Part shown: one piece after another, positions 35,228-44,700 of the stretch | How the letters are laid out: every line of letters begins with the position of its first letter | Numbering within the stretch: the stretch's first letter is position 1 | Origin: an uncultured Bacteroidales bacterium | GTDB taxonomy: Bacteria; Bacteroidota; Bacteroidia; Bacteroidales; Bacteroidaceae | Direction of reading: 5' to 3' | DNA length: 64,000 nucleotides | Assembly: GCA_902799685.1 (NCBI GenBank) | Contig: CADCBO010000003.1 | Coordinates: 62,001 to 126,000 of the forward strand | Position numbers and translations under genes: made by a program | Notes under the pieces: model-generated | Seen by the model: only the letters and a program-made list of their open reading frames with translations | Database searches by the model: none | What the model was told of the DNA's origin: nothing

Positions 35228-35779
35228 ATGAAGAAAAAAATAGTTTGGTTGATGCTATACTGTCTGGTCAAACATTTACCTGTTAGTTATTGCCGGATAG
35301 GAGGTGGCTTATACAAGAAAATCAGGCTGTTTGTATGCTCTCATGTTTTTGAGTATTGTGGACATAATGTAAATATTGAGAAAGGGGCTGAGTTCGGTTT
35401 TGGACGAGGAATACGGATAGGAGATAATTCAGGTTTAGGAATTAATTGCAGGATACCGGAAGGCTCGATAATTGGAAACGATGTCATGATGGGGCCTAAT
35501 TGTTATGTTTTTGACAGAAACCATGTTTATGAGCGTACGGATATTCCTATGCGTTTACAGGGTTTTACAAAAAGTGTTCCTGTGATTATCGACGACGATG
35601 TATGGATTGGGCGTGATGTCACTATTATGGTAGGGCGGCATATTTCCAAAGGGACAATTGTTGCAGCATGCAGTGTAGTCACTAAAGATTTTCCGCCATA
35701 TTCTGTAATTGGAGGTAATCCTGCCAAATTAATACGTAGTCGTGTGGAGGTAAAAGATAACAATAATACTCCAGTGTGA
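35228..35779 (+). CDS. Left-handed beta-helix acyltransferase (LpxA/CysE-like)
   Basis: A 183-residue protein with hexapeptide repeats from about residue 50 on (IRIGDNSGLGINCRIPEGS and following), the coil of left-handed beta-helix acetyltransferases. The catalytic-type histidine is in DRNHVYERT, and VVTKDFPPYSVIGGNPAKLIR is the typical C-terminal motif. It probably O- or N-acetylates a sugar of the module B repeat unit. The start is the ATG at 35228; a TTG upstream overlaps the previous gene. Confidence 0.82.
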   Translation: MKKKIVWLMLYCLVKHLPVSYCRIGGGLYKKIRLFVCSHVFEYCGHNVNIEKGAEFGFGRGIRIGDNSGLGINCRIPEGSIIGNDVMMGPNCYVFDRNHVYERTDIPMRLQGFTKSVPVIIDDDVWIGRDVTIMVGRHISKGTIVAACSVVTKDFPPYSVIGGNPAKLIRSRVEVKDNNNTPV

Positions 35780-35781
35780 AA

Positions 35782-36663
35782 ATGGCTGTCAAATATATTC
35801 GCATAATTCTTTCTACTCTTCACGGGTATCTGCTGTGTATCATATACCTGTTGATGCCTGTGAGAAAGTTGTCGTGCTCAGACAGAGAACCGAACTTAAT
35901 TGTTTCTCTAACCAGTTATGGACGCCGTATATCTAAAACTTTGAGGTTCTCTTTGCTGTCTATGCTTCACCAGACAAGAATGCCGGATAGGATTGTTGTA
36001 TGGCTTAATGAAAAAGAATTTACCATGGACAGTATTCCATCATATCTTAAAAAATATTCAGATAAGTATGGAATTGAGATCAAATTCTGCCCTGATTTGA
36101 AATCATTTAAAAAACTGATACCTTCATTAAAATATTTTCCCAATGACCTTATAGTTACAATTGATGATGATCTGGTTTACAAACGCGACCTCATCAGGTT
36201 GTTGTATGAAAAACACTTGCATTATCCCGGGTTGGTGATTTGTTCTAATGCCCATGTTCCTACATTCAGCGGCAAATGCCTGTTGCCATATAAACAATGG
36301 AATCTGAATGCATATAATGCAAAAGACAGAATAATATTTCCTTTGGGAGGATCCGGAACGCTATATCCACCTCATTCGCTTCATTCTGATGTCTTGGATC
36401 AAAGCCTGTTCTTAAATCTGGCTCCTTCTGCAGATGATGTCTGGTTCTGGTGTATGGGGTTGTTGAATGGTACTTCTTCGGTTGTCCTGGGTACAAAGAG
36501 AATGTATATGGAGATTGATCTTTTTTATCAAACCGTTCACAAATATTCATCCTTGAAAAGCAAGAATCTGGCGGAGGACATGAATGATACCCAGATTAAA
36601 GCTGTTTTTGACCATTACGGACTGATTCCCGATAAGGAGTTATTAGAGAATATGCTACATTAA
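35782..36663 (+). CDS. Predicted glycosyltransferase with DDD motif
   Basis: A 293-residue protein with an N-terminal hydrophobic stretch (about 8-26) and a GT-A-like domain: LIVSLTSYGRRI, then VVWLNEKEF, and the metal/nucleotide-sugar motif LIVTIDDDLVYKRD near residue 128. Similar proteins occur in Bacteroidota capsule loci, but the family is not well characterised. An in-frame GTG at 35776 would add two residues. Position between two acyltransferase/GT genes supports a role in assembling the module B repeat unit. Confidence 0.65.
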   Translation: MAVKYIRIILSTLHGYLLCIIYLLMPVRKLSCSDREPNLIVSLTSYGRRISKTLRFSLLSMLHQTRMPDRIVVWLNEKEFTMDSIPSYLKKYSDKYGIEIKFCPDLKSFKKLIPSLKYFPNDLIVTIDDDLVYKRDLIRLLYEKHLHYPGLVICSNAHVPTFSGKCLLPYKQWNLNAYNAKDRIIFPLGGSGTLYPPHSLHSDVLDQSLFLNLAPSADDVWFWCMGLLNGTSSVVLGTKRMYMEIDLFYQTVHKYSSLKSKNLAEDMNDTQIKAVFDHYGLIPDKELLENMLH

Positions 36664-36687
36664 ACATAAAGTTGCTATCTTTGTGGC

Positions 36688-37473
36688 ATGAAAGAAGGTT
36701 TGGTGTCCATAATAACATCGCTTTATAATTCTGAAGCCTATATTGCGCAGACAATAGAATCTGTCTTAGCGCAGACATATACTGATTGGGAAATGATTAT
36801 CACCGATGACGGGTCAGTTGATAATTCAACGTCAATTGTGGAATCATATTCCGCTAAAGACCAGAGAATTCGTTTGCTCAGGCTGAATGCAAACGGTGGA
36901 CCGGGAATAGCCAGGAATAATTCTATCAGTAATGCAAACGGTCAATATATAGCATTTCTGGATAGTGATGACTTATGGTATCCGGATAAACTAAAGACAC
37001 AGCTTGAACTTATGAACAGAACGGGGTGTGGAGTTGTCTATTCCAGTTACCATACCTGTGATGAAAATAACAAGATAAACGGTTCTGTCATATGCAGGTC
37101 ACGGATTCCATACTGGCGTATAATATGTGACAATGCCATTGGCTTTCTTACGATGATGTATGACCGTAAGGTGACAGGTTTAGAGTTGTTGCCTGAGATA
37201 CGTAAGCGTCAGGACTGGGGGCTGAATATTAAGTTAATCAAAAAATGCCGTATTGCCTATGGCGTCAAGGAGCCTCTGGCCTGCTACAGGATTAGGACGG
37301 GTTCCGTGTCCAGAGAAAAATTCCCTTTGATAAAATATAATGTCGCTATATACAGACAGATTTTGGGCTATTCTAAACCTGTATCCATATTGATGTTCAC
37401 ATTCGTGTTCCTGCCGTTTTATTTCGGCAAGAAACTTCTGAACGTTATTCATAATGTATTTAACAAGCGATGA
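36688..37473 (+). CDS. GT2-family glycosyltransferase
   Basis: A 261-residue GT-A enzyme. VSIITSLYNSEAYIAQTIESVL opens the fold (described, not quoted further), ITDDGSVDNS is the nucleotide-binding segment, NGGPGIARN follows, and AFLDSDDLWYP contains the DxD metal site. RKRQDWGLNIKLI has the acceptor-side acidic residues. The C-terminal 40 residues are hydrophobic and may associate with the membrane. It ends in an ATGA overlap with the next gene. Confidence 0.88.
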   Translation: MKEGLVSIITSLYNSEAYIAQTIESVLAQTYTDWEMIITDDGSVDNSTSIVESYSAKDQRIRLLRLNANGGPGIARNNSISNANGQYIAFLDSDDLWYPDKLKTQLELMNRTGCGVVYSSYHTCDENNKINGSVICRSRIPYWRIICDNAIGFLTMMYDRKVTGLELLPEIRKRQDWGLNIKLIKKCRIAYGVKEPLACYRIRTGSVSREKFPLIKYNVAIYRQILGYSKPVSILMFTFVFLPFYFGKKLLNVIHNVFNKR

Positions 37474-38012
37474 AACATTTGCTTCAAACCATCTATAATA
37501 TCATCTTCAATTTGACAAGTCCGTTTTTTCTGTGGCTGCCGTTTGCTGATCTTAGAAGATGGTATTTGAGATTGTTTGTCAAATCGTTGGGAAAAAGGAC
37601 ATATATAGGCAGGAATATTGATGTGAAAGCGCCTGACAGAATATCAATAGGACATCATTGTGTTATTAACAAGAATGTGGTATTGAACGGAAGAGGAGGT
37701 CTGGTTATAGGAGACAATGTGGATATAGCACAGGATGTCTTTATACTCACCGAGCAGCATGACCAGAATGATGATATGCATGCTCTTGTAAAGAAAAGTG
37801 TCCGTATCGACGATTATGTGTGGATTGCCACCCGTGCCACAATCCTTCCGGGGGTTAGTCTTGGCAGGGGCGCTGTAGTGGCTTGCGGTGCGGTGGTTAC
37901 AAAGGATGTGGCTTCCATGACTGTAGTGGGGGGAGTTCCCGCCAAATATATTTCAGACAGAAAGAGCGGACTTAAGTATAGCTTCAATTACAGGGAGAAA
38001 TATAGTTTCTGA
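37470..38012 (+). CDS. Left-handed beta-helix acetyltransferase (WbbJ/maltose O-acetyltransferase-like)
   Basis: A 180-residue hexapeptide-repeat enzyme. Beta-helix coils run from about residue 50 to 160 (IDVKAPDRISIGHHCVINK and RIDDYVWIATRATILPGVSL). The WIATRATILPGV segment and VVTKDVASMTVVGGVPAKYI are the usual signatures of the CysE/LacA/NodL group. The histidine in LTEQHDQND is the likely catalytic base. It is the second acetyltransferase of module B, so the repeat unit may be multiply acetylated. Confidence 0.85.
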   Translation: MKHLLQTIYNIIFNLTSPFFLWLPFADLRRWYLRLFVKSLGKRTYIGRNIDVKAPDRISIGHHCVINKNVVLNGRGGLVIGDNVDIAQDVFILTEQHDQNDDMHALVKKSVRIDDYVWIATRATILPGVSLGRGAVVACGAVVTKDVASMTVVGGVPAKYISDRKSGLKYSFNYREKYSF

Positions 38013-38013
38013 T

Positions 38014-39183
38014 ATGCAAAAAGGAAGAGTTCTCATCATATCTCATTCCGATCCTTTTGGTATAGGAGGCGGGAGTTTTGCATGTCATGCTTATGTCAAG
38101 GCTTTCAGTGAGTGTTTTGATGGTGCCGCTGATATATGTGTTCCGGCTGAGAGTCAATATGAGGTCGATGAATCAATTAAATATAACAGAATTCTTAGGG
38201 TGCCTAAACGGTCAATCTTTTCCAGAATATTATCCTTCTTTTCCGGAAGAATTGACCGTTATTCGGGTTTCGTAATAAAAATCATTAGGGATAACCATGA
38301 TGTGTACTCTACAGTCGTCTTGAACGGCTGTCGGGAAAGCGGCTCCATGGTACGGGAACTCAAGTATAGCAGTATAAACGTGATAACTGTATTCCATAAT
38401 TATGAGAGAGATTATTTTAGGGATAATTGCAGGATACCGGTTTTTCGCAGTGTTATGCTGCATCATATAAGGACTCTTGAGAAAAAGGCTTATAAATACA
38501 GTGATATCAATCTCTTCCTTACTCAGCGGGATATGGATATGTATGAAAAGACATATGGAGCCAATAAGAATAACAGGCTGACAGGGGTGTTTGAGTACAA
38601 GGATATAACTAAGTCCGAAAGGCAGGATCGTAATGTATCAAATCTCACTTTCATAATAACGGGATTGCTTAACAATAAACAGGGCGAGGACAGTATTGTG
38701 TACTTCTTTAATCAGTTGTACCGTTTACTTCCTTCCGGCAGCAAGGTGCTTATTGCGGGGTTTAATCCAACCGGAAAGGTTACAGGTTTATGTAAAAGAT
38801 ATGATAATGTGACTCTTGTCCCTAATCCCTCAGACATGTGTGAAGTTATGGCTCAAGGCGATGTATATCTATGTCCTGCAAATACTGGTAGCGGTGTCAA
38901 ACTGAGGATAATGGATGGATTAAAGGCTGGTTTGCCAGTGATAACCCATGAGTATTCGTCGCATGGCTTTGAGTCATTGATATCTAAGCCGTATATCAAG
39001 TCTTTTTCTACTGTTCAGGGATTCAAGGATGCCGTCAAGGATGTATCGGAAGGCATTAGATCCGGTCAGTATAATACATCGGTTATATGGAATGATTATT
39101 ATAGTCATTTTTCTTATGACACAGGACTGGACAAAGTCCGGATTATACTCAAGGAATTTAACAAAATGTCATATTTAGTATAA
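38014..39183 (+). CDS. GT4-like glycosyltransferase
   Basis: A 389-residue GT-B enzyme. VLIISHSDPFGIGGGSFACH at the start is the glycine-rich acceptor-side loop, and CPANTGSGVKLRIMDGLKAGLPVITH near residue 290 is the nucleotide-sugar-binding region with the GSGVKxKxxxxxxxGLPVxxT/H pattern common to GT4 members. It ends module B; the next gene, a secreted esterase, is separated by 32 bases and is functionally different. Sugar specificity is unknown. Confidence 0.82.
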   Translation: MQKGRVLIISHSDPFGIGGGSFACHAYVKAFSECFDGAADICVPAESQYEVDESIKYNRILRVPKRSIFSRILSFFSGRIDRYSGFVIKIIRDNHDVYSTVVLNGCRESGSMVRELKYSSINVITVFHNYERDYFRDNCRIPVFRSVMLHHIRTLEKKAYKYSDINLFLTQRDMDMYEKTYGANKNNRLTGVFEYKDITKSERQDRNVSNLTFIITGLLNNKQGEDSIVYFFNQLYRLLPSGSKVLIAGFNPTGKVTGLCKRYDNVTLVPNPSDMCEVMAQGDVYLCPANTGSGVKLRIMDGLKAGLPVITHEYSSHGFESLISKPYIKSFSTVQGFKDAVKDVSEGIRSGQYNTSVIWNDYYSHFSYDTGLDKVRIILKEFNKMSYLV

Positions 39184-39215
39184 TTATTTAGAATTCCATT
39201 TTAAAACAAAAATAG

Positions 39216-40136
<921 letters not shown>

Positions 40137-40161
40137 TTTGAAAATCACTAGACCTTCTTTT

Positions 40162-40195
40162 ATTTTCCTTCGGAAAAATGGCGACCTCCGGTCGC
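40162..40195. other. Two short hairpins ahead of the terminator
   Basis: TTTTCC/GGAAAA (40162-40176 region) and GCGACC/GGTCGC (40181-40195) are perfect small stems between the esterase stop and the main terminator. They may stabilise the mRNA 3' end; function is unproven. Confidence 0.4.
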
Positions 40196-40200
40196 ATCAA

Positions 40201-40233
40201 AAATAAAGCCCTCAACTGAGGGCTTTATTTTTA
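40201..40233. terminator. Bidirectional intrinsic terminator
   Basis: AAATAAAGCCCTCA (40201-40214) and TGAGGGCTTTATTT (40217-40230) form a perfect 14-bp stem with a two-base loop, flanked by A and T runs on both sides. It lies between the convergent esterase and antiporter genes and can serve both. Confidence 0.9.
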
Positions 40234-40257
40234 ATTATACTGCAATTTGATACCTAG

Positions 40258-42300
40258 TTACATCCTCAACATCTTAAGGAAATCCCGCTCAGTGCGGAGC
40301 GTAGCCTCCTCCTTGCCCTTAACCGTCTTGGTCTCCGGGAACAGCAGCATGGTTGAGAAATCGGTCTCAGGCATGTGAATGCGCTCGTAGAGGTGGCGGA
40401 ATGCGCGCCCGGCATGGCTTTCGCTGTCACGCGGGCCTACAATCATGAGCAGGTGGTCTTGCTTAAGACCGCTTATTACCCAGTGCATATCGGCGGTTTC
40501 ACTGACCTCATTGTAGAGCACCCTTCCGCTTGAGAAATTGAATCCTGTTCCGCGAACTGCCGATATAGGCTGGTCCTTACCGTAAAATTCTGTGGCACAT
40601 CCAATGGCCATTGTCAGGCTGTAGATGCTTGCCATGCACTTTTCAAACGCGTCATCTTGTAGTACCGGGCCGGGTACCAGCACCACTATGCGCCGTATGG
40701 TGTTCATGGGAGTGACAAAACGCTGAAGGACTATCTGGCCGTGGAACCTGTCATTAAGTGGGCTTATTATATTGTCCAGATACGGTAGGTCAATGCTGAG
40801 CCGCAGCGGCAGTCCCATAAGCATGCGATCTGTCCCGAACTCGTTTGATGCGTGTATTATGCTGTCTATTATGTTGTTCCCCAGACGGTTGTGGGTCACG
40901 AACGGTACATCGGCCGATGCTGCTATCTTTGATGCCTCTTCCAGTCGGCCTTTACCGTCCTGAAGGTACTTGGGGGCATGCTCTCCGTTTATGGTCACGT
41001 AAAGTCCCACCAGTTCCGGGCTGTGTCTGTCATATAGCGTTATGGCGGTGTCCATCAGCGCCTGAAGGGTGTTGGAGCCGGTAAGCATCACCATCAGGCG
41101 TGATTCGGCATCGGTTATATCGGCTTGTTCAGTCTGATGCAGGGCCAATGCTCCGTTCTCGGTTATTATGTTGCTCAATATGCAGCTGAACAGCACTATC
41201 AGAACCGTTGCGCTGAGTATGATATTATCCATCAGGCCACCTGCGTATGCTCCCATGGCAATTGCCAGTGCACCTGCTGCATGTGATTCGCTCAGGCCGA
41301 ATATTATACGGCGGTCATTGCGCGCGAATCCGTTCGCTTTCTGAGCCAGCAGGGCGGCCAGCCATTTCCCGATGGTTCCTACTATGAAAAGTACGGCAAA
41401 GGCTGTCAGGAACATCCAGTTGCCGGTCATGCCGGACAGGTCTATCATCATTCCCGTACCCAGCAGGAACAGTGGTACAAACAGCGTGTTGCCCACAAAA
41501 TCCAGGCGGTTCATCAGTGGTGATGACTTGGGTATATAGCGGTTGAGCACTATGCCGGCCAGGAATGCGCCTACAATCGAATCAAGCCCTATTATCTGTG
41601 CCAGTCCGCAACTGAGCGCCAGCAGTATCATTACGAACAGGAAGTGCGAGAAGCTGTTGGTTACGCGGTGGAAGAATGTACGGGCCATGCGCGGATAGAC
41701 AAGAATGACAGCAGTGAGATAGACGGCTATCTTAAGGGTGAACCATAGGGGATTGAACTTACCATCACCGTTCGTGGACATCATTACGGCATAGACTATA
41801 AGAGCCAGTAGGATGGCTACAAGAGCGCCTGCCACCGATATTGTAACGCTCTTGCGGCGTCCCAGTCCGTATCGGCTTATAATGGGATAGGATATTAGGG
41901 TGTGAGAGCCCATGATGCAGGCGGTGACGGCAGCTGAGCGTGCGGAAAGGCCAAGAACGTACAGCCCGGCCACGTAGCACAGAGCCCAAGGCAGGGCAAA
42001 AGTGGTCACGCCAAATATTATACCCCAAACCTTGTTGCGCTTCATCTCCTCCAGGTCAATGTCAAGACCGGCAAAGAACATAATGAAGAGCAGTCCTATG
42101 CGGCTGAAGAACTGTATCTCAGGGGTAATATGGAGTATGTCCAGCAGTCCCGGACCTATGAGCGTGCCTGTAACAATCAGTCCTGCTATCTGCGGGAAAC
42201 GTAGCCGTTTGCAGAGCATAGGTACAAAAAGAACCAGCGTCAGGACTACAAAGCAGATCCAGATGCTGTCAGTAAGCGGGAACAGTTGTTGAAAACTCAT
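40258..42300 (-). CDS. CPA2-family cation:proton antiporter with C-terminal UspA-like region
   Basis: A 680-residue protein. Residues ~1-390 hold about twelve transmembrane helices of the Na+/H+ exchanger (Kef/NapA) fold, with FAGLDIDLEEMKR and LDSIVGAFLAGIVLNRYIP, the latter containing family-typical acidic and glycine residues. From about 400 the protein is soluble and looks like one or two universal-stress-type domains (MVMLTGSNTLQALMDTAI...; IVVLVPGPVL), which often regulate such antiporters. No TrkA/RCK domain is present. It probably moves Na+ or K+ against protons at the inner membrane. Divergent from the helicase gene. Confidence 0.85.
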   Translation of the reverse strand: MSFQQLFPLTDSIWICFVVLTLVLFVPMLCKRLRFPQIAGLIVTGTLIGPGLLDILHITPEIQFFSRIGLLFIMFFAGLDIDLEEMKRNKVWGIIFGVTTFALPWALCYVAGLYVLGLSARSAAVTACIMGSHTLISYPIISRYGLGRRKSVTISVAGALVAILLALIVYAVMMSTNGDGKFNPLWFTLKIAVYLTAVILVYPRMARTFFHRVTNSFSHFLFVMILLALSCGLAQIIGLDSIVGAFLAGIVLNRYIPKSSPLMNRLDFVGNTLFVPLFLLGTGMMIDLSGMTGNWMFLTAFAVLFIVGTIGKWLAALLAQKANGFARNDRRIIFGLSESHAAGALAIAMGAYAGGLMDNIILSATVLIVLFSCILSNIITENGALALHQTEQADITDAESRLMVMLTGSNTLQALMDTAITLYDRHSPELVGLYVTINGEHAPKYLQDGKGRLEEASKIAASADVPFVTHNRLGNNIIDSIIHASNEFGTDRMLMGLPLRLSIDLPYLDNIISPLNDRFHGQIVLQRFVTPMNTIRRIVVLVPGPVLQDDAFEKCMASIYSLTMAIGCATEFYGKDQPISAVRGTGFNFSSGRVLYNEVSETADMHWVISGLKQDHLLMIVGPRDSESHAGRAFRHLYERIHMPETDFSTMLLFPETKTVKGKEEATLRTERDFLKMLRM

Positions 42301-42317
42301 TGTCTCTTATTACGCTA

Positions 42318-42353
42318 CGAAGATAATTAAAAGAATGTGATTTTGTAACTTCG
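42318..42353. promoter_or_regulatory. Divergent -7 boxes between antiporter and helicase genes
   Basis: On the minus strand 42318-42325 reads TATCTTCG; on the plus strand 42346-42353 reads TAACTTCG. Both are TAnnTTCG variants of the Bacteroidota -7 box at fitting distances from the two start codons. Confidence 0.4.
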
Positions 42354-42375
42354 CGTTCGCAAAGAATTTCATATT

Positions 42376-44685
42376 ATGATAGATTACCAGCAGGAACTTA
42401 ATCCAAGCCAGAGAGATGCCGTTCTCTATACAGAGGGCGACAGTATGGTCATTGCAGGCGCCGGTTCCGGAAAGACACGTGTGCTTACATACAAGATTGC
42501 CCACCTGCTTGAGGAGGGCGTCGAGCCTTGGGCCATATTGGCGCTCACCTTTACAAACAAGGCGGCCGGAGAGATGAAACAGCGCATAGCCGCCCGTGTG
42601 GGAGAGAACCGTGCCCGCTATCTCTGGATGGGCACATTCCATAGTATATTCAGCAGGATACTCCGTTCCGAATCCGCCAGCATTGGTTATACATCGAATT
42701 TTACCATATATGACCAACAGGATAGCCAGAACCTGATAAAATCCATTATCAGGGATATGCAGCTTGATGACAAGACTTATAAGCCCAGTGTGGTGCAGAA
42801 TCGCATATCGAACGCCAAGAACCGCCTGATAACGGCATCGGGTTATGTCCAGAACGCCGATATTTATAAATTTGACCAACTTAAGCGCATACCAATGGTT
42901 GGCAAGATATATGAGCGTTACGACCAGCGTTGCCGTCAGTCCGATGCCATGGACTTTGATGACCTGCTGCTTAATACATTCATACTGTTCCGCGACAACC
43001 CTGATGTGTTGGAGCGTTACGGAACAACATTCAGGCATATTCTGGTGGATGAGTATCAGGATACCAACTATGCCCAGCACTGCATAGTGTGGCAGCTTAC
43101 AAGAAACGGAGCCAATGTCTGTGTGGTTGGCGATGATGCGCAGAGCATCTACTCGTTTCGCGGAGCCAATCTGGACAACATGCTCAAGTTCTCCAAGCTC
43201 TATCCTGATTCAAAGCTGTTCAAACTGGAGCAGAACTACCGCTCCACTCAGACCATAGTTGAGGCGGCCGGCAGTCTTATATGCAAGAACCACGCCCAGA
43301 TTCCAAAGAAAGTGTTCTCGGAGAATGAGCAGGGCGACAAGATAAAGGTGCTGTGCGCCCATTCTGATAAGGAGGAGAGCGAGATGGTGGTGAACCGTTT
43401 GCTTGACCTGCATACTTTCAATGATGTGCCATGGAGCCAGATGGCCGTACTGTACCGTACCAACGCCCAGTCACGTGCGTTTGAGGAATCGCTGCGCAAA
43501 CGCGGCCTTCCTTATAAGATATATGGTGGTCTGTCATTCTATCAGCGTAAGGAGATCAAGGACGTGATTGCTTATTTCCGCATGAGCGTGAACCCTAATG
43601 ACGAGGAGGCTTTCAAGCGCATAATCAACTATCCTGCCAGAGGAATTGGACAGACCACTATTGGCAAGATTCTTTCTGCTGCAATGGAGAATGGGGTGAG
43701 TCTTTGGACTGTTGTCAGCAATCCTGCCCAATACAGTCTGGATGTGAATTCAGGCACAGCATCAAAATTATCAGGTTTCTGTAAGATGCTGGAGAGTTTC
43801 ATTGCTGATGCATCCACGCGTACCGCAAAGGAACTGGCAGACCGCATTATGAGTGAGACCGGCATTATGCATGAACTGAGGTCAGATACAACCGTTGAAG
43901 GTGAGGGGCGTCTGCAGAATGTGGAAGAACTGATCAACAATATTGCGCAATTCTGCAAGGACCGTCAGGAAGAGGGGAACGACCAGCTCTTTATGCGTGA
44001 TTACCTGAGCGAGGTTTCATTGATGACAGATCAGGATAATGAGACCGAAGAGGATGTTGAGAAGGTTACATTGATGACCGTTCATTCCGCAAAAGGCCTG
44101 GAGTTTGATGCTGTGTTCATAGTGGGCCTGGAAGAGCATCTGTTCCCCAGTGACATGTGCGGTGATGACGAGCGGCAGATAGAGGAGGAGAGAAGGCTGT
44201 TGTATGTGGCAATGACCCGCGCCCGCAAGTATCTGACCCTGCTTTTTGCAACCACGCGTTTCCGTTATGGCAATGTGGATTTCTGCACTCCCAGCAGGTT
44301 CCTAAAGGACATAGATTCGCGTTACCTCAATATGTCAAGTGAAGGCATCAAATCATCTTGGAGCAGCAGCAACGTGCCATTGGGGACGGTTCTCTTTGGC
44401 TCGAATCAGAATAAGACGTTTGAAAGTAAACCTTCTTTCGAGCCAAAGAGAACCGTCCCCAATGGCACGTTCCAGAAAGTAACCGAATCCATGCTTCATG
44501 ACTTTGCACCGGCTCAGTCATCGGCTCTGAAAGTGGGTAATGTGATAGAGCACGAGCGCTTCGGTATAGGCAGCGTTATCTCTATAGAAGGCTCCGGTGA
44601 CAATACCAAGGCCCGTATAAAGTTCCTTAACGTAGGAGAGAAAACCCTCCTCCTCAAATTCGCCCGCTACAAGGTGATCAAATAA
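42376..44685 (+). CDS. pcrA: UvrD/PcrA/Rep-family superfamily 1 DNA helicase
   Basis: A 769-residue 3'-5' DNA helicase for repair and replication-fork maintenance. Motifs in order: Q-motif LNPSQRDAV, Walker A AGAGSGKTRVL (about 28-38), Ia TFTNKAAGEMKQR, Walker B/II VDEYQDTN, III GDDAQSIYSFRGA, IV YRSTQTI, V TVHSAKGLEFDAVF and VI YVAMTRARKYL. A Tudor-like tail (VGNVIEHERFGIGSV) ends the protein, as in PcrA. Residues 666-699, in the linker before that tail, are encoded by a palindromic repeat (44371-44471) that keeps the frame. The linker is variable in the family, so activity is probably kept. Confidence 0.93.
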   Translation: MIDYQQELNPSQRDAVLYTEGDSMVIAGAGSGKTRVLTYKIAHLLEEGVEPWAILALTFTNKAAGEMKQRIAARVGENRARYLWMGTFHSIFSRILRSESASIGYTSNFTIYDQQDSQNLIKSIIRDMQLDDKTYKPSVVQNRISNAKNRLITASGYVQNADIYKFDQLKRIPMVGKIYERYDQRCRQSDAMDFDDLLLNTFILFRDNPDVLERYGTTFRHILVDEYQDTNYAQHCIVWQLTRNGANVCVVGDDAQSIYSFRGANLDNMLKFSKLYPDSKLFKLEQNYRSTQTIVEAAGSLICKNHAQIPKKVFSENEQGDKIKVLCAHSDKEESEMVVNRLLDLHTFNDVPWSQMAVLYRTNAQSRAFEESLRKRGLPYKIYGGLSFYQRKEIKDVIAYFRMSVNPNDEEAFKRIINYPARGIGQTTIGKILSAAMENGVSLWTVVSNPAQYSLDVNSGTASKLSGFCKMLESFIADASTRTAKELADRIMSETGIMHELRSDTTVEGEGRLQNVEELINNIAQFCKDRQEEGNDQLFMRDYLSEVSLMTDQDNETEEDVEKVTLMTVHSAKGLEFDAVFIVGLEEHLFPSDMCGDDERQIEEERRLLYVAMTRARKYLTLLFATTRFRYGNVDFCTPSRFLKDIDSRYLNMSSEGIKSSWSSSNVPLGTVLFGSNQNKTFESKPSFEPKRTVPNGTFQKVTESMLHDFAPAQSSALKVGNVIEHERFGIGSVISIEGSGDNTKARIKFLNVGEKTLLLKFARYKVIK
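44371..44471. repeat. In-frame inverted repeat with GGGGACGGTTCT core inside the helicase gene
   Basis: Bases 44371-44404 and 44438-44471 are perfect 34-bp inverted copies with a 33-base loop. Each arm contains the core TTGGGGACGGTTCT also seen at 3411-3424. The outer arm segment AACGTGCCA/TGGCACGTT is specific to this site. The 101 bases add 34 codons (residues 666-699, beginning NVPLGTVLFG) with no stop. Confidence 0.9.
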
Positions 44686-44700
44686 TCAGCGTCTGTTACC

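Noticed and set aside
36676-36683. TATCTTTG just before the GT2 gene at 36688, looking like a -7 promoter box
   Set aside because: It ends only four bases before the ATG, so a start site at the normal distance would fall inside the gene, and no -33 box is present. The gene is probably read from the module B transcript.
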